DNA of 5,225 nt. It comes from JAWOJF01 sp046481785 (GTDB lineage Bacteria > Bacteroidota > Ignavibacteria > Ignavibacteriales > Ignavibacteriaceae). The notes beneath the pieces are model-generated. The model had not been told where the DNA came from. It was given only the letters and a program-made list of their open reading frames with translations, and ran no database searches. Shown piece after piece: positions 1-5,172 of this stretch (positions are counted from its first letter, which is position 1; each line of letters begins with the position of its first letter). The stretch covers positions 1 through 5,225 of the forward strand of contig JAWOJF010000253.1 in the NCBI GenBank assembly GCA_046481785.1. The letters run 5' to 3'. Both the position numbers and the translations under genes were made by a program.

Positions 1-100
1 GAACAGTAATAAAAATTTTTTTCGCGTTAGGGATTGAAGCTCTGCCTCTATTTCCGAGGTATTAAATTGGCAGGCAGGAAGATCAGGAAAGCATTTTAAT

Positions 101-148
101 GTTCTTTTCTTAGCCCCGATTTTATCGGGATAAACTCCAGAAAAGAAC
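101..148. repeat. Nested inverted repeat (cruciform-capable) inside A1
   Basis: An outer stem GTTCTTTTCT (101-110) pairs perfectly with AGAAAAGAAC (139-148). Inside it a second perfect hairpin, CCCGAT-TTT-ATCGGG (115-129), can form. Copy B has the left outer arm but lacks this insertion and continues directly into the next module, so the nested hairpin is an added block. On the + strand the inner hairpin is not followed by a T-run, so I do not call it a terminator. Confidence 0.7.
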
Positions 149-151
149 CAA

Positions 152-172
152 CCTGCCTGACCGGTAGGCAGG
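152..172. repeat. 21-bp palindrome CCTGCCT-N7-AGGCAGG (1 of 3)
   Basis: CCTGCCT (152-158) is the exact reverse complement of AGGCAGG (166-172), and the 7-base centre contains the palindrome ACCGGT. The same arms recur at 299-319 and 578-598, and single arms lie at 72-78 and 370-376. Confidence 0.85.
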
Positions 173-298
173 AAGAAGCATGCACTGAAAAATAATTGCT
201 AGAATTTCTTTGCGTTCCACTGAGACAAAATAATTCGACGACCAGAAAGCTTACGCTGGATTTTTTCTTTAACCGTTTCACTCCAAGAAATTCTTTAA

Positions 299-319
299 CC
301 TGCCTAGCCGGCAGGCAGG
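299..319. repeat. 21-bp palindrome CCTGCCT-N7-AGGCAGG (2 of 3)
   Basis: Arms at 299-305 and 313-319 are perfect reverse complements around a centre with GCCGGC. It directly precedes the conserved tail module that starts at 321. Confidence 0.85.
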
Positions 320-468
320 CGCAATTCTTTTTAGGTGCGGAAGGCAAAGGAAAAAAGCAAAAGTCAAATCCTGCCTGTGGTGAGCTGGAAGGTTCCCGCT
401 ATGTGGGACAAGCAAGAAAGCATTTAAATGTACTTTACTGTGTATGTTCTTTTCTTAATAGATGATCT

Positions 469-515
469 CTTCTTTTGTCCCCGCAAGCGGGATCTTCTAC
501 TTGATACAAAAGAAG
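469..515. repeat. Conserved long-arm hairpin of the repeat (A2)
   Basis: CTTCTTTTGT (469-478) pairs perfectly with ACAAAAGAAG (506-515). Inside sits a small CCCG-CAAG-CGGG hairpin (480-491). The same structure is present in copy B at 4179-4225, so this is the most conserved secondary-structure element of the family. Confidence 0.75.
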
Positions 516-577
516 CAAAAAATCAAGACTGCAAAATCTCAGCTGAGAATTGTTTTCGTTACGCTGCGACAAAATAA

Positions 578-598
578 CCTGCCTACCGGACAGGCAGG
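578..598. repeat. 21-bp palindrome CCTGCCT-N7-AGGCAGG (3 of 3), in the variable slot
   Basis: Perfect 7-bp arms at 578-584 and 592-598 flank ACCGGAC. It starts right where identity between A2 and B stops. Copy B has an unrelated 15-bp inverted repeat at the equivalent place (4292-4352). Confidence 0.85.
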
Positions 599-802
599 CT
601 CGCTCGAGGACTCGCTCACACAGATTTTGTCGCTTACCGCTCCACTCAACAATTCTCCGGGCGCTGAGCTTTTGATGTCGTTGAATGCAATTCTTTTTAG
701 GTGCGGAAGGCAAATGAAAAAGGAAAAAGTTCAAATCTTATGGATAGGAGAAGGTTGTTCCAAAGGCAGATTTATTTTCAAAAAATAAAAGACCGCGGAC
801 TA

Positions 803-833
803 TTGACATATTAGAATATTTAGTTTATTGTTG
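803..833 (+). promoter_or_regulatory. Candidate promoter of the protease gene
   Basis: TTGACA at 803-808 is followed after a 17-base gap by TATTGT at 826-831, a partial match to a sigma-70 -10 box. Read in the Bacteroidota style, TATTGTTG (826-833) matches TAnnTTTG except for one base. It lies about 55 bases before the ATG at 888, in the only non-repeat sequence between copy A2 and the gene. Prediction from motif only. Confidence 0.4.
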
Positions 834-887
834 AAGAAGAGCATTCATTTTAATTAACGTATCTAATAAATAACCTATGAGGTGTTT

Positions 888-2048
888 ATGAAAAACATCT
901 TCACTAGTAAACGGAATATTGCAGGCCTTCTACTGATTCTGTTTATTTCTCTTTCCTTCATAATTGTAAGTTGTTCTGATTATCTAAATGACCCAACAAT
1001 AGAGGACAGCAGCACAGTTCAGGATGTTAGTGTTTTAAGTAAGGATAACCCGGTGATAAGTGCGGCAATAAAGGTGCAAGAAAAGCATACTGCCGAACTT
1101 ATGAGTATGCCGGATGTTGTCGGTACCGCTGTTGGTTTGACTGAGGATGGCAGACCTTGCATCCTGGTACTTACAAAAACTGATGTTAAAGCAAATGCTT
1201 TAGCAAAAGGACAAGCAAATCCTTTACCGGAAGTACTTGAAAATTTACCTGTTGAGATCATGGTAACAGGTGAGATAGTTGCGTTTGGAGGTAAGCCTCC
1301 AGGTGGTGGTACTGGAATCAGTTATACCGCTAAACAAACACCGCCTATTCAGCTTGGTACTTCTGGGGGATGGGGTTATGATTTGGCAAATGGATATTGC
1401 TGCGGAGGCACTTTAGGCTCTTTGATATCTTCGGGTGGTAAACAATATATACTAAGTAATTACCATGTGCTCGAAGCAGATATAGTAGCAGGTGGAAATA
1501 ATAGGGTTGCACAGACAGGTGATCCTGTAATTCAACCCGGCTTAATTGATATAAGCTGCAATATTAATAATTCACAAAATGTTGCAACGCTTGTTAAAAG
1601 AAGCAGTCTTCCGGGCTCAAACGTAGATGCGGCAATAGCTGAGGTTATACCAAATATGGTGAGGACAGATGGTGCAATTCTAGGTATTGGTACTCTTTCA
1701 TCTAATACTGTTGCAGCTGCAATAAACCAGGCAGTGAAGAAAAGCGGAAGGACAACCGGACTTACACGAAGCAAGATATCCGGTTTGAATGCTACCATAA
1801 GTGTTTCTTATGAGAATGAATGTGCAGGTGGTGCAGCATTTACAAAAACCTTTACAGGACAAATTGTAATCAGTAACAAAGCAAGTAAATTTCTTGCCGG
1901 CGGTGATTCAGGTTCTTTGATGGTTGAAGATGTGACTACAAACCCGCGTGCCATTGGTTTGTTATTTGCAGGAAGCAGTTCTTCTGCTATTGCCAATCCA
2001 ATAAATCAGGTGCTCAGCTTCTTCGGTGCTACAATGGTAGGAAACTAA
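888..2048 (+). CDS. Lipoprotein trypsin-like (S1-type) serine protease with N-terminal propeptide-like domain
   Basis: The product is a 386-residue secreted lipoprotein predicted to cut proteins by a Ser-His-Asp mechanism. The ATG at 888 is chosen because GAGGTG (879-884) lies just upstream; a GTG two codons earlier (882) overlaps that site. Residues 1-28 form a signal peptide ending in the lipobox IVSC with Cys29 as lipidation site. Acidic residues follow it, as in surface lipoproteins of Bacteroidota. Residues about 55-135 form a small domain (PDVVG...EDG...LPEVLENLPVEI). The protease domain, about 155-386, shows His193 (SNYHV), Asp247 (NVDAAIA) and Ser341 (GGDSGSL), plus GTLGSLI, GDPVIQPG and KKSGRTTGLT. 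These are typical of the bacterial trypsin-like group related to plant NAL1. All three catalytic residues are present, so activity is plausible. The substrate is unknown. An intrinsic terminator follows directly. Confidence 0.88.
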   Translation: MKNIFTSKRNIAGLLLILFISLSFIIVSCSDYLNDPTIEDSSTVQDVSVLSKDNPVISAAIKVQEKHTAELMSMPDVVGTAVGLTEDGRPCILVLTKTDVKANALAKGQANPLPEVLENLPVEIMVTGEIVAFGGKPPGGGTGISYTAKQTPPIQLGTSGGWGYDLANGYCCGGTLGSLISSGGKQYILSNYHVLEADIVAGGNNRVAQTGDPVIQPGLIDISCNINNSQNVATLVKRSSLPGSNVDAAIAEVIPNMVRTDGAILGIGTLSSNTVAAAINQAVKKSGRTTGLTRSKISGLNATISVSYENECAGGAAFTKTFTGQIVISNKASKFLAGGDSGSLMVEDVTTNPRAIGLLFAGSSSSAIANPINQVLSFFGATMVGN

Positions 2049-2061
2049 AAGTATTTAATTG

Positions 2062-2090
2062 CCCCCCGCCTGAGCGGGGGGTTTCTTATT
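2062..2090 (+). terminator. Intrinsic terminator after the protease gene, abutting the next start codon
   Basis: CCCCCCGC (2062-2069) and GCGGGGGG (2074-2081) make a perfect 8-bp G/C stem with a CTGA loop, followed by TTTCTTATT. The hairpin starts 13 bases after the protease stop codon. Its T-tract runs up to the ATG at 2091, filling the space where a ribosome binding site for the next gene would sit. Confidence 0.85.
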
Positions 2091-2423
2091 ATGAATAAAT
2101 TGATATTATTAATTCTAATTTCGGTTGCATTCACTAATTGTGAAGCACAGGTGAAAGACAGCAGCGATATGAAAAGAAAACCGATTGACCAGGTTTTCAA
2201 AGAGAATCAGGAAAAGTTACTGGCAATTCCGGGTGTGCAAGGTTACTACCAGGGTTTGCTTGAGGATGGTGAAGACTGCATAGTAATAATGATAGATAAA
2301 CTAACAGATGAAATACAATCAAAGCTGCCGGATTCACTTGAAGGATATCCTGTAGTAATTGAAGCCGGAGGCGAAATTAAACCGCTGCCTAAACAAAAGG
2401 GAAAATCAATACCAGAGGAATGA
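2091..2423 (+). CDS. Small secreted protein homologous to the protease N-terminal domain; possible protease inhibitor
   Basis: This 110-residue protein has a clear export signal (residues 1-19). Cys17 could be lipidated, but Asn at -1 makes a poor lipobox, so ordinary cleavage after Ala19 (CEA/Q) is an alternative. Residues about 33-98 align with residues about 60-135 of the upstream protease: IPGV.G....L.EDG..CI and then LP..LE..PV.I...GEI, with 10 of 18 residues identical in the last block by eye. There is no protease domain, so it is a stand-alone copy of the enzyme's N-terminal domain. By analogy with known propeptide-like inhibitors, I infer that it may bind and restrain, or help fold, the protease. 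No Shine-Dalgarno is visible: the terminator hairpin ends nine bases before the ATG. Its last 18 bases overlap the convergent membrane-protein gene. Confidence 0.8.
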   Translation: MNKLILLILISVAFTNCEAQVKDSSDMKRKPIDQVFKENQEKLLAIPGVQGYYQGLLEDGEDCIVIMIDKLTDEIQSKLPDSLEGYPVVIEAGGEIKPLPKQKGKSIPEE

Positions 2424-3944
2424 TCTATCACCCAGAAGTTCGTGTAATACTTTTCGGGACTCTAAGTTTATTCTCTCAGACCAAATCTCCACAGGATTCA
2501 AATCATCGGTAAGAACCATAACATTATTAAAATCCGGAATAAAACGGTTATCCCAGGCGTGGTTTTTTTCATAATTTGCACTGAACCTGTAATCGGGATT
2601 CCAGATATCACTTTCCAGCTTTTCCTTGAGTTCGATCGGCGCATCTGAAGCAACAATGATTACGTTACCAAGTTGATCAGGCGGTTCTGCAATTGGTAGT
2701 ACGATAACATTTGAGAAAATCTGTTTAACGGTTTTAGCTACTGTTGCCACAATAATATCATTCCATCCAATTGATTCAATATTTAATGCAAGGATACCAT
2801 CCTGTTGAAGTCTGGATTTTGTCAACCTGAATGATTCCAGCGTTGTAAGGTGGAAAGGAACAGAGCTGCTGCCAAAAGCATCAACGAGTATCAGATCGTA
2901 TGTGTTCTCATAGGCTCTTAAGAATTCTCTGCCGTCCTGATGGTAAATATTATCAAATGATGGAACGAGGTTAAAATATTTTTTTGCAATTGCGGTTACG
3001 GCAGGATCTATTTCTACGACATCGATATCCCAGTTGTCATCGTAAAAAGATCTCAATATTGACCCGCCGCCAAGACCTATAAGAAGCATATCTCCTGAAT
3101 ATCCTAAAAGGTTTTTTGTAACATCAAAGACCCAGGCATAGGGAAGTATGTTTTGCTGAGTTTCTGTACTAACTGCCGTATGAATGCCGCCGTCAATAAG
3201 GAGAAAACGGACATCATCAATTTCCATTACCCTAATCTCACCGTACGCGCTTTGTTGAATATCTATCAATCCTTTATCCGGGTCAGGCTTTTCGGCAGGG
3301 AAAAAACTCATTGCTGAAAAAGATAATAGAAGTATTACTAGTATCGATAGAGCCTTGACTAGTATTTTTTTCCCTATGGTGAAAGTAAGTACACCGGTAA
3401 TAATCAGAACGATGCCGATAGTTAAGGTAAGTTTGATAACTCCAATATTCGGAATCAAAATAAATCCTGTTAATAATGCCGCAATGACACTTCCGATAGT
3501 TGAGATGGCATAAAGATCACCAGCTCTTGTTCCGATTTCATCAAGAGATTGAGTTCTGAGTTTTATTGTATATGGGCTTACCATACCAAGAAGAGTAAGC
3601 GGAGGAAAAAAAAGAATAAAGGATGATATTAAGACAGCTGTGCGAAGTTCCATACTTTCAGTGAATTGAATGACTGTATTTCTGAAAACCGGAATTAATA
3701 AAGTGATAATACCTGATAAAAAGATTATGAAAGCCAGCACGTTATAACTTTTTTTCTTATCCGCTAATCTTCCTCCAATCATATAGCCAACACTCAAAGC
3801 GATAAGGGTTATTGAAATAAGAGCTGACCATAGGAAAAGACTAACACCGTAAAAAGGACCGATAATTCTTGTTCCGAGTATTTCAATTGCAAGGACTGAA
3901 CCACCACAAATGAAAACTATTAAATAGAGAAAGTATTTACTCAT
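2406..3944 (-). CDS. Membrane protein with C-terminal spermidine-synthase-like domain
   Basis: The product is 512 residues from ATG 3944; a TTG two codons upstream (3950) is possible but less likely. Residues about 3-215 contain roughly seven hydrophobic segments with loops such as GYMIGGRLADKKK and GMVSPYTIKL, the membrane half seen in fused transporter-like/spermidine-synthase proteins. Residues about 225-500 form a Rossmann methyltransferase-like domain with the nucleotide loop GLGGGS (290-295), acidic VEID (310-313), QDGREFL (336-342) and YDLILVDAFG (349-358). PFHLTT follows. The family resembles polyamine synthases that move an aminopropyl group from decarboxylated S-adenosylmethionine. 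Here the GGGDG motif lacks its Asp, and the DAFGSSSVPFHLTT segment replaces the usual active-site loop. Polyamine synthesis is therefore uncertain, and I give no speE symbol. The gene converges on the small secreted protein gene with an 18-bp overlap. Confidence 0.87.
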   Translation of the reverse strand: MSKYFLYLIVFICGGSVLAIEILGTRIIGPFYGVSLFLWSALISITLIALSVGYMIGGRLADKKKSYNVLAFIIFLSGIITLLIPVFRNTVIQFTESMELRTAVLISSFILFFPPLTLLGMVSPYTIKLRTQSLDEIGTRAGDLYAISTIGSVIAALLTGFILIPNIGVIKLTLTIGIVLIITGVLTFTIGKKILVKALSILVILLLSFSAMSFFPAEKPDPDKGLIDIQQSAYGEIRVMEIDDVRFLLIDGGIHTAVSTETQQNILPYAWVFDVTKNLLGYSGDMLLIGLGGGSILRSFYDDNWDIDVVEIDPAVTAIAKKYFNLVPSFDNIYHQDGREFLRAYENTYDLILVDAFGSSSVPFHLTTLESFRLTKSRLQQDGILALNIESIGWNDIIVATVAKTVKQIFSNVIVLPIAEPPDQLGNVIIVASDAPIELKEKLESDIWNPDYRFSANYEKNHAWDNRFIPDFNNVMVLTDDLNPVEIWSERINLESRKVLHELLGDRSFLWY

Positions 3945-4178
3945 ATGCAACCAATAATATGATTGGAAAAAAGGTAATTTATTATAATAAATTTAAATAT
4001 TAAAAGTGTACTAATGATCATAATAAATTAGACTATTTACAGGTGAAATAATAACAGATACTGGTCTTACCACATTTCGCGTTAGGGATTGAAGCACTGC
4101 ATTTTTTTCCAAGGGACTAAATCGGCAGGCAGGAAGATCCAGAAAGCATTTAAATGTTCTTTTCTTAGAATATGATCT

Positions 4179-4225
4179 CTTCTTTTGTCCCCGCAAGCGG
4201 GATCTTCGACTTGATACAAAAGAAG
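4179..4225. repeat. Conserved long-arm hairpin of the repeat (B)
   Basis: CTTCTTTTGT (4179-4188) pairs with ACAAAAGAAG (4216-4225), with an inner CCCG-CAAG-CGGG hairpin. It differs from the A2 version at only one position in the loop region. Confidence 0.75.
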
Positions 4226-4291
4226 CAAAAAATCAAGATTGCAAAATCTCAGCTGAAAATTGTTTTCGTTCCGCTGCGACAAAATAACTCA

Positions 4292-4352
4292 CGGTTGTCT
4301 CAAAAGGTTCTCTCGATACATTTCATTACTCGAGCATCTTTTGAGACAACCG
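4292..4352. repeat. 15-bp inverted-repeat insert in the variable slot of copy B
   Basis: CGGTTGTCTCAAAAG (4292-4306) is the exact reverse complement of CTTTTGAGACAACCG (4338-4352). A smaller CTCGA/TCGAG pair (4312-4316, 4330-4334) lies inside. The 61-base hairpin fills the slot that in A2 holds a CCTGCCT/AGGCAGG palindrome. Confidence 0.85.
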
Positions 4353-4511
4353 CTCAAACAGATTTTGTCGCTTACCGCTCCACTCAACAATTCTCCGGGC
4401 GCTGAGCTTTTGATGTCGGACACAGTGCACCCTTTTAGGTGCGGTTAAAAGAACAGAGTTGAGATTTTAATTAAGGCGAAAGTAATTTATTTTTGACAGC
4501 AAACCAAAGTG

Positions 4512-4542
4512 TTTGTTCAGTGAAGTTTCTTTTTTATTTTTG
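4512..4542 (+). promoter_or_regulatory. Candidate Bacteroidota-type promoter (TTTG-N19-TAnnTTTG)
   Basis: TTTG (4512-4515) is followed after 19 bases by TATTTTTG (4535-4542), an exact match to the TAnnTTTG -7 consensus known in Bacteroides. It would start transcription near 4546-4550, about 45 bases before a strong terminator hairpin. No gene lies between. Confidence 0.4.
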
Positions 4543-4546
4543 TGCT

Positions 4547-4623
4547 GCAGCTAGCAGTTAAGGTTTTCCCCCAGACCTTCTGTTAGGGCAGACCCCGAAA
4601 TGAAAGTTTCGGGGTTCTTTATT
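4547..4623 (+). ncRNA. Candidate small RNA or leader transcript
   Basis: The interval between the candidate promoter and the terminator (about 75 bases) has no coding potential but can fold. Possible elements are CTGC-AGCTA-GCAG (4545-4557), AAGGT (4560-4564) with ACCTT (4575-4579), and the terminator stem (4592-4615). The CCCCC in the loop of the second hairpin could pair with AGGG at 4585-4588. I do not recognise a known RNA family. It could be a free small RNA or a terminator-controlled leader for the gene at 4707. Start and identity are inferred. Confidence 0.3.
4592..4623 (+). terminator. Intrinsic terminator
   Basis: ACCCCGAAA (4592-4600) and TTTCGGGGT (4607-4615) form a perfect 9-bp stem with a TGAAAG loop, followed by TCTTTATTTT. 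The T-rich side is downstream on the + strand, so it stops rightward transcription. The nearest upstream plus-strand gene ends at 2423, so it must serve a short transcript starting near 4545, read-through from repeat B, or an attenuator. Confidence 0.8.
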
Positions 4624-4669
4624 TTAAAGCAAAAACCAGCCAACTTTCCGACTGACGAACTTTTTTTCC

Positions 4670-4675
4670 TATAAT
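4670..4675 (+). promoter_or_regulatory. Possible -10 box for the small downstream gene
   Basis: A perfect TATAAT lies 32 bases before the ATG at 4707 and after the terminator. No good -35 box is visible 16-18 bases upstream, so this is weak evidence that the gene has its own promoter. Confidence 0.25.
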
Positions 4676-4706
4676 ATTACATATACTAACATTTATGAGG
4701 GCAATG

Positions 4707-5033
4707 ATGATCTTTCCGCACGCACAACTTATTTATGATAAGTTAAATTCAACGAAACTAAATAAATTAAAGAATGACCTGTTCGAAGCTGCTTTTAATT
4801 ATGCAAGAATAAGAGCTGACTGGTCATTTATGGAGGAAGATGAGAAAAAAGCTAATGATGAGGCTAGAACAAGAGCTCACGATACATTTATAGATTGCTG
4901 TAATATCCTGAGCAGGGAAATGATTAAAGCAGGTGAGGATGCTGACTGGAGAAAATATCTAGGAACTGACAGGAAAGAGATCGGAGATTTTGCCTGCTAT
5001 ATACATTGTATTATTGGATTAAATGAGAGGTGA
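4707..5033 (+). CDS. Small soluble protein of unknown function
   Basis: This 108-residue protein has no signal peptide or membrane segment and is rich in charged residues with likely helical segments. Three in-frame ATGs lie at 4695, 4704 and 4707. I chose 4707 because GAGGG (4697-4701) sits five bases before it, the same spacing as at the protease gene; the 4695 start would add four residues. Distinct blocks are YARIRADW (residues 32-39), RTRAHDTFIDCCNILSR (54-70) and DWRKYLGTDRKEIGDFACY (80-98). The density of Trp, His, Cys and Arg in these suggests conserved positions, and I have a vague memory of similar uncharacterised proteins. I cannot name a family and assign no function. It is preceded by a terminator and followed by no obvious partner gene. 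Confidence 0.72.
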   Translation: MIFPHAQLIYDKLNSTKLNKLKNDLFEAAFNYARIRADWSFMEEDEKKANDEARTRAHDTFIDCCNILSREMIKAGEDADWRKYLGTDRKEIGDFACYIHCIIGLNER

Positions 5034-5121
5034 AACAGTTGGGGTATTTGCCAAATAACAATGGACTTTAATACCTAAAATATTCAAGTTTCAAATACAC
5101 TTATGAACATACCCTCCATTT

Positions 5122-5172
5122 ACCTGCCGACGATGCCGGAGGGGGGATCCGTATTAGGGAGAGATTGAAGCG
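5122..5172 (+). repeat. Degenerate fragment of the same repeat family, copy C
   Basis: ATTAGGGAGAGATTGAAGC (5153-5171) matches the GTTAGGGATTGAAGC head of A1 and B with four extra bases. Just before it, ACCTGCCGACGATGCCGGAG (5122-5141) looks like a decayed version of the CCTGCC/CCGG palindromes. The rest of the element is not visible before the window ends. The sequence after it is AT-rich with no gene. Confidence 0.45.

Larger units (their letters stand above)
20..373 (+). repeat. Interspersed modular repeat, copy A1 (diverged)
   Basis: The first 94 bases (20-113), starting TTTCGCGTTAGGGATTGAAG, align without gaps to 4075-4168 at about 88% identity by hand count. The last part (321-348) is identical over 28 bases to 687-714 in copy A2, and similarity continues to about 370. 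The middle is largely private to this copy. It holds a nested hairpin (101-148) and two 21-bp palindromes (152-172, 299-319). A short stretch at 211-235 resembles the GCGACAAAATAAC core of the other copies. No gene is supported here: reading frames run straight through the palindromes and are not kept between copies. I recall this family as common in Bacteroidota-type genomes. Its function and mode of spread are unknown to me. Confidence 0.75.
412..740 (+). repeat. Interspersed modular repeat, copy A2
   Basis: This copy matches copy B closely: 462-578 aligns with 4172-4288 over 117 bases with about four mismatches, and 620-680 is identical to 4358-4418. Between these blocks lies a slot that differs completely: 41 bases here (with a CCTGCCT/AGGCAGG palindrome) against 69 bases in B. 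A2 lacks the GTTAGGGATTGAAGC head and instead starts near AGAAAGCATTTAAATG (415-430), with about 16 extra bases (431-446) compared with B. The tail, from 687, matches A1. An open frame of about 108 codons crosses this copy, but the 28-base slot difference breaks the frame in copy B, so I treat it as non-coding. Confidence 0.8.
4075..4444 (+). repeat. Interspersed modular repeat, copy B (most complete)
   Basis: Copy B runs from TTTCGCGTTAGGGATTGAAG to TTTTAGGTGCGG and contains every module: the head shared with A1 (4075-4168), the long-arm hairpin (4179-4225), the core (4172-4288), the variable slot (4289-4357) and the tail core (4358-4418, identical to A2 620-680). I see no terminal inverted repeats and no obvious target duplication. 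It is in the same orientation as A1 and A2, so the protease, small protein and membrane-protein genes lie between direct repeats. Frames here are broken relative to A2, which argues against coding. Confidence 0.8.

Noticed and set aside
20..40. GATTGAAGC ending resembling the 3' end of some CRISPR repeats (ATTGAAAC)
   Set aside because: Occurrences are thousands of bases apart or single, with no regular spacers and no cas genes.
96..734. Other open frames in the repeat block (196-465 +, 347-96 -, 734-435 -)
   Set aside because: They are low-complexity translations of hairpins and repeat modules, not conserved in frame between copies.
462..788. 108-codon plus-strand open frame across repeat A2, with a partly matching frame at 4172-4405 in copy B
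   Set aside because: The two frames share sequence only because the repeat is shared. The slot difference (41 against 69 bases) shifts the frame, and the frame reads through palindromes. No ribosome site or domain is seen.
1019..1996. Minus-strand frames inside the protease gene (1261-1019, 1798-1532, 1996-1808)
   Set aside because: They lie wholly within a gene with an intact catalytic triad and signal peptide on the other strand, and show no features of their own.
2246..2574. Frames at 2431-2246 (-) and 2359-2574 (+)
   Set aside because: They overlap the ends of the two convergent genes in other frames and have no motif or start signal.
4075..4444. Copy B as an insertion sequence or classical MITE
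   Set aside because: No terminal inverted repeats, no recognisable target duplication and no transposase. Only an interspersed-repeat label is justified.
4493..4521. TTGACA (4493-4498) as the -35 of a sigma-70 promoter for the candidate small RNA
   Set aside because: The sequence 17 bases downstream is TTCAGT, a poor -10 box. The TTTG/TAnnTTTG pair nearby fits better.
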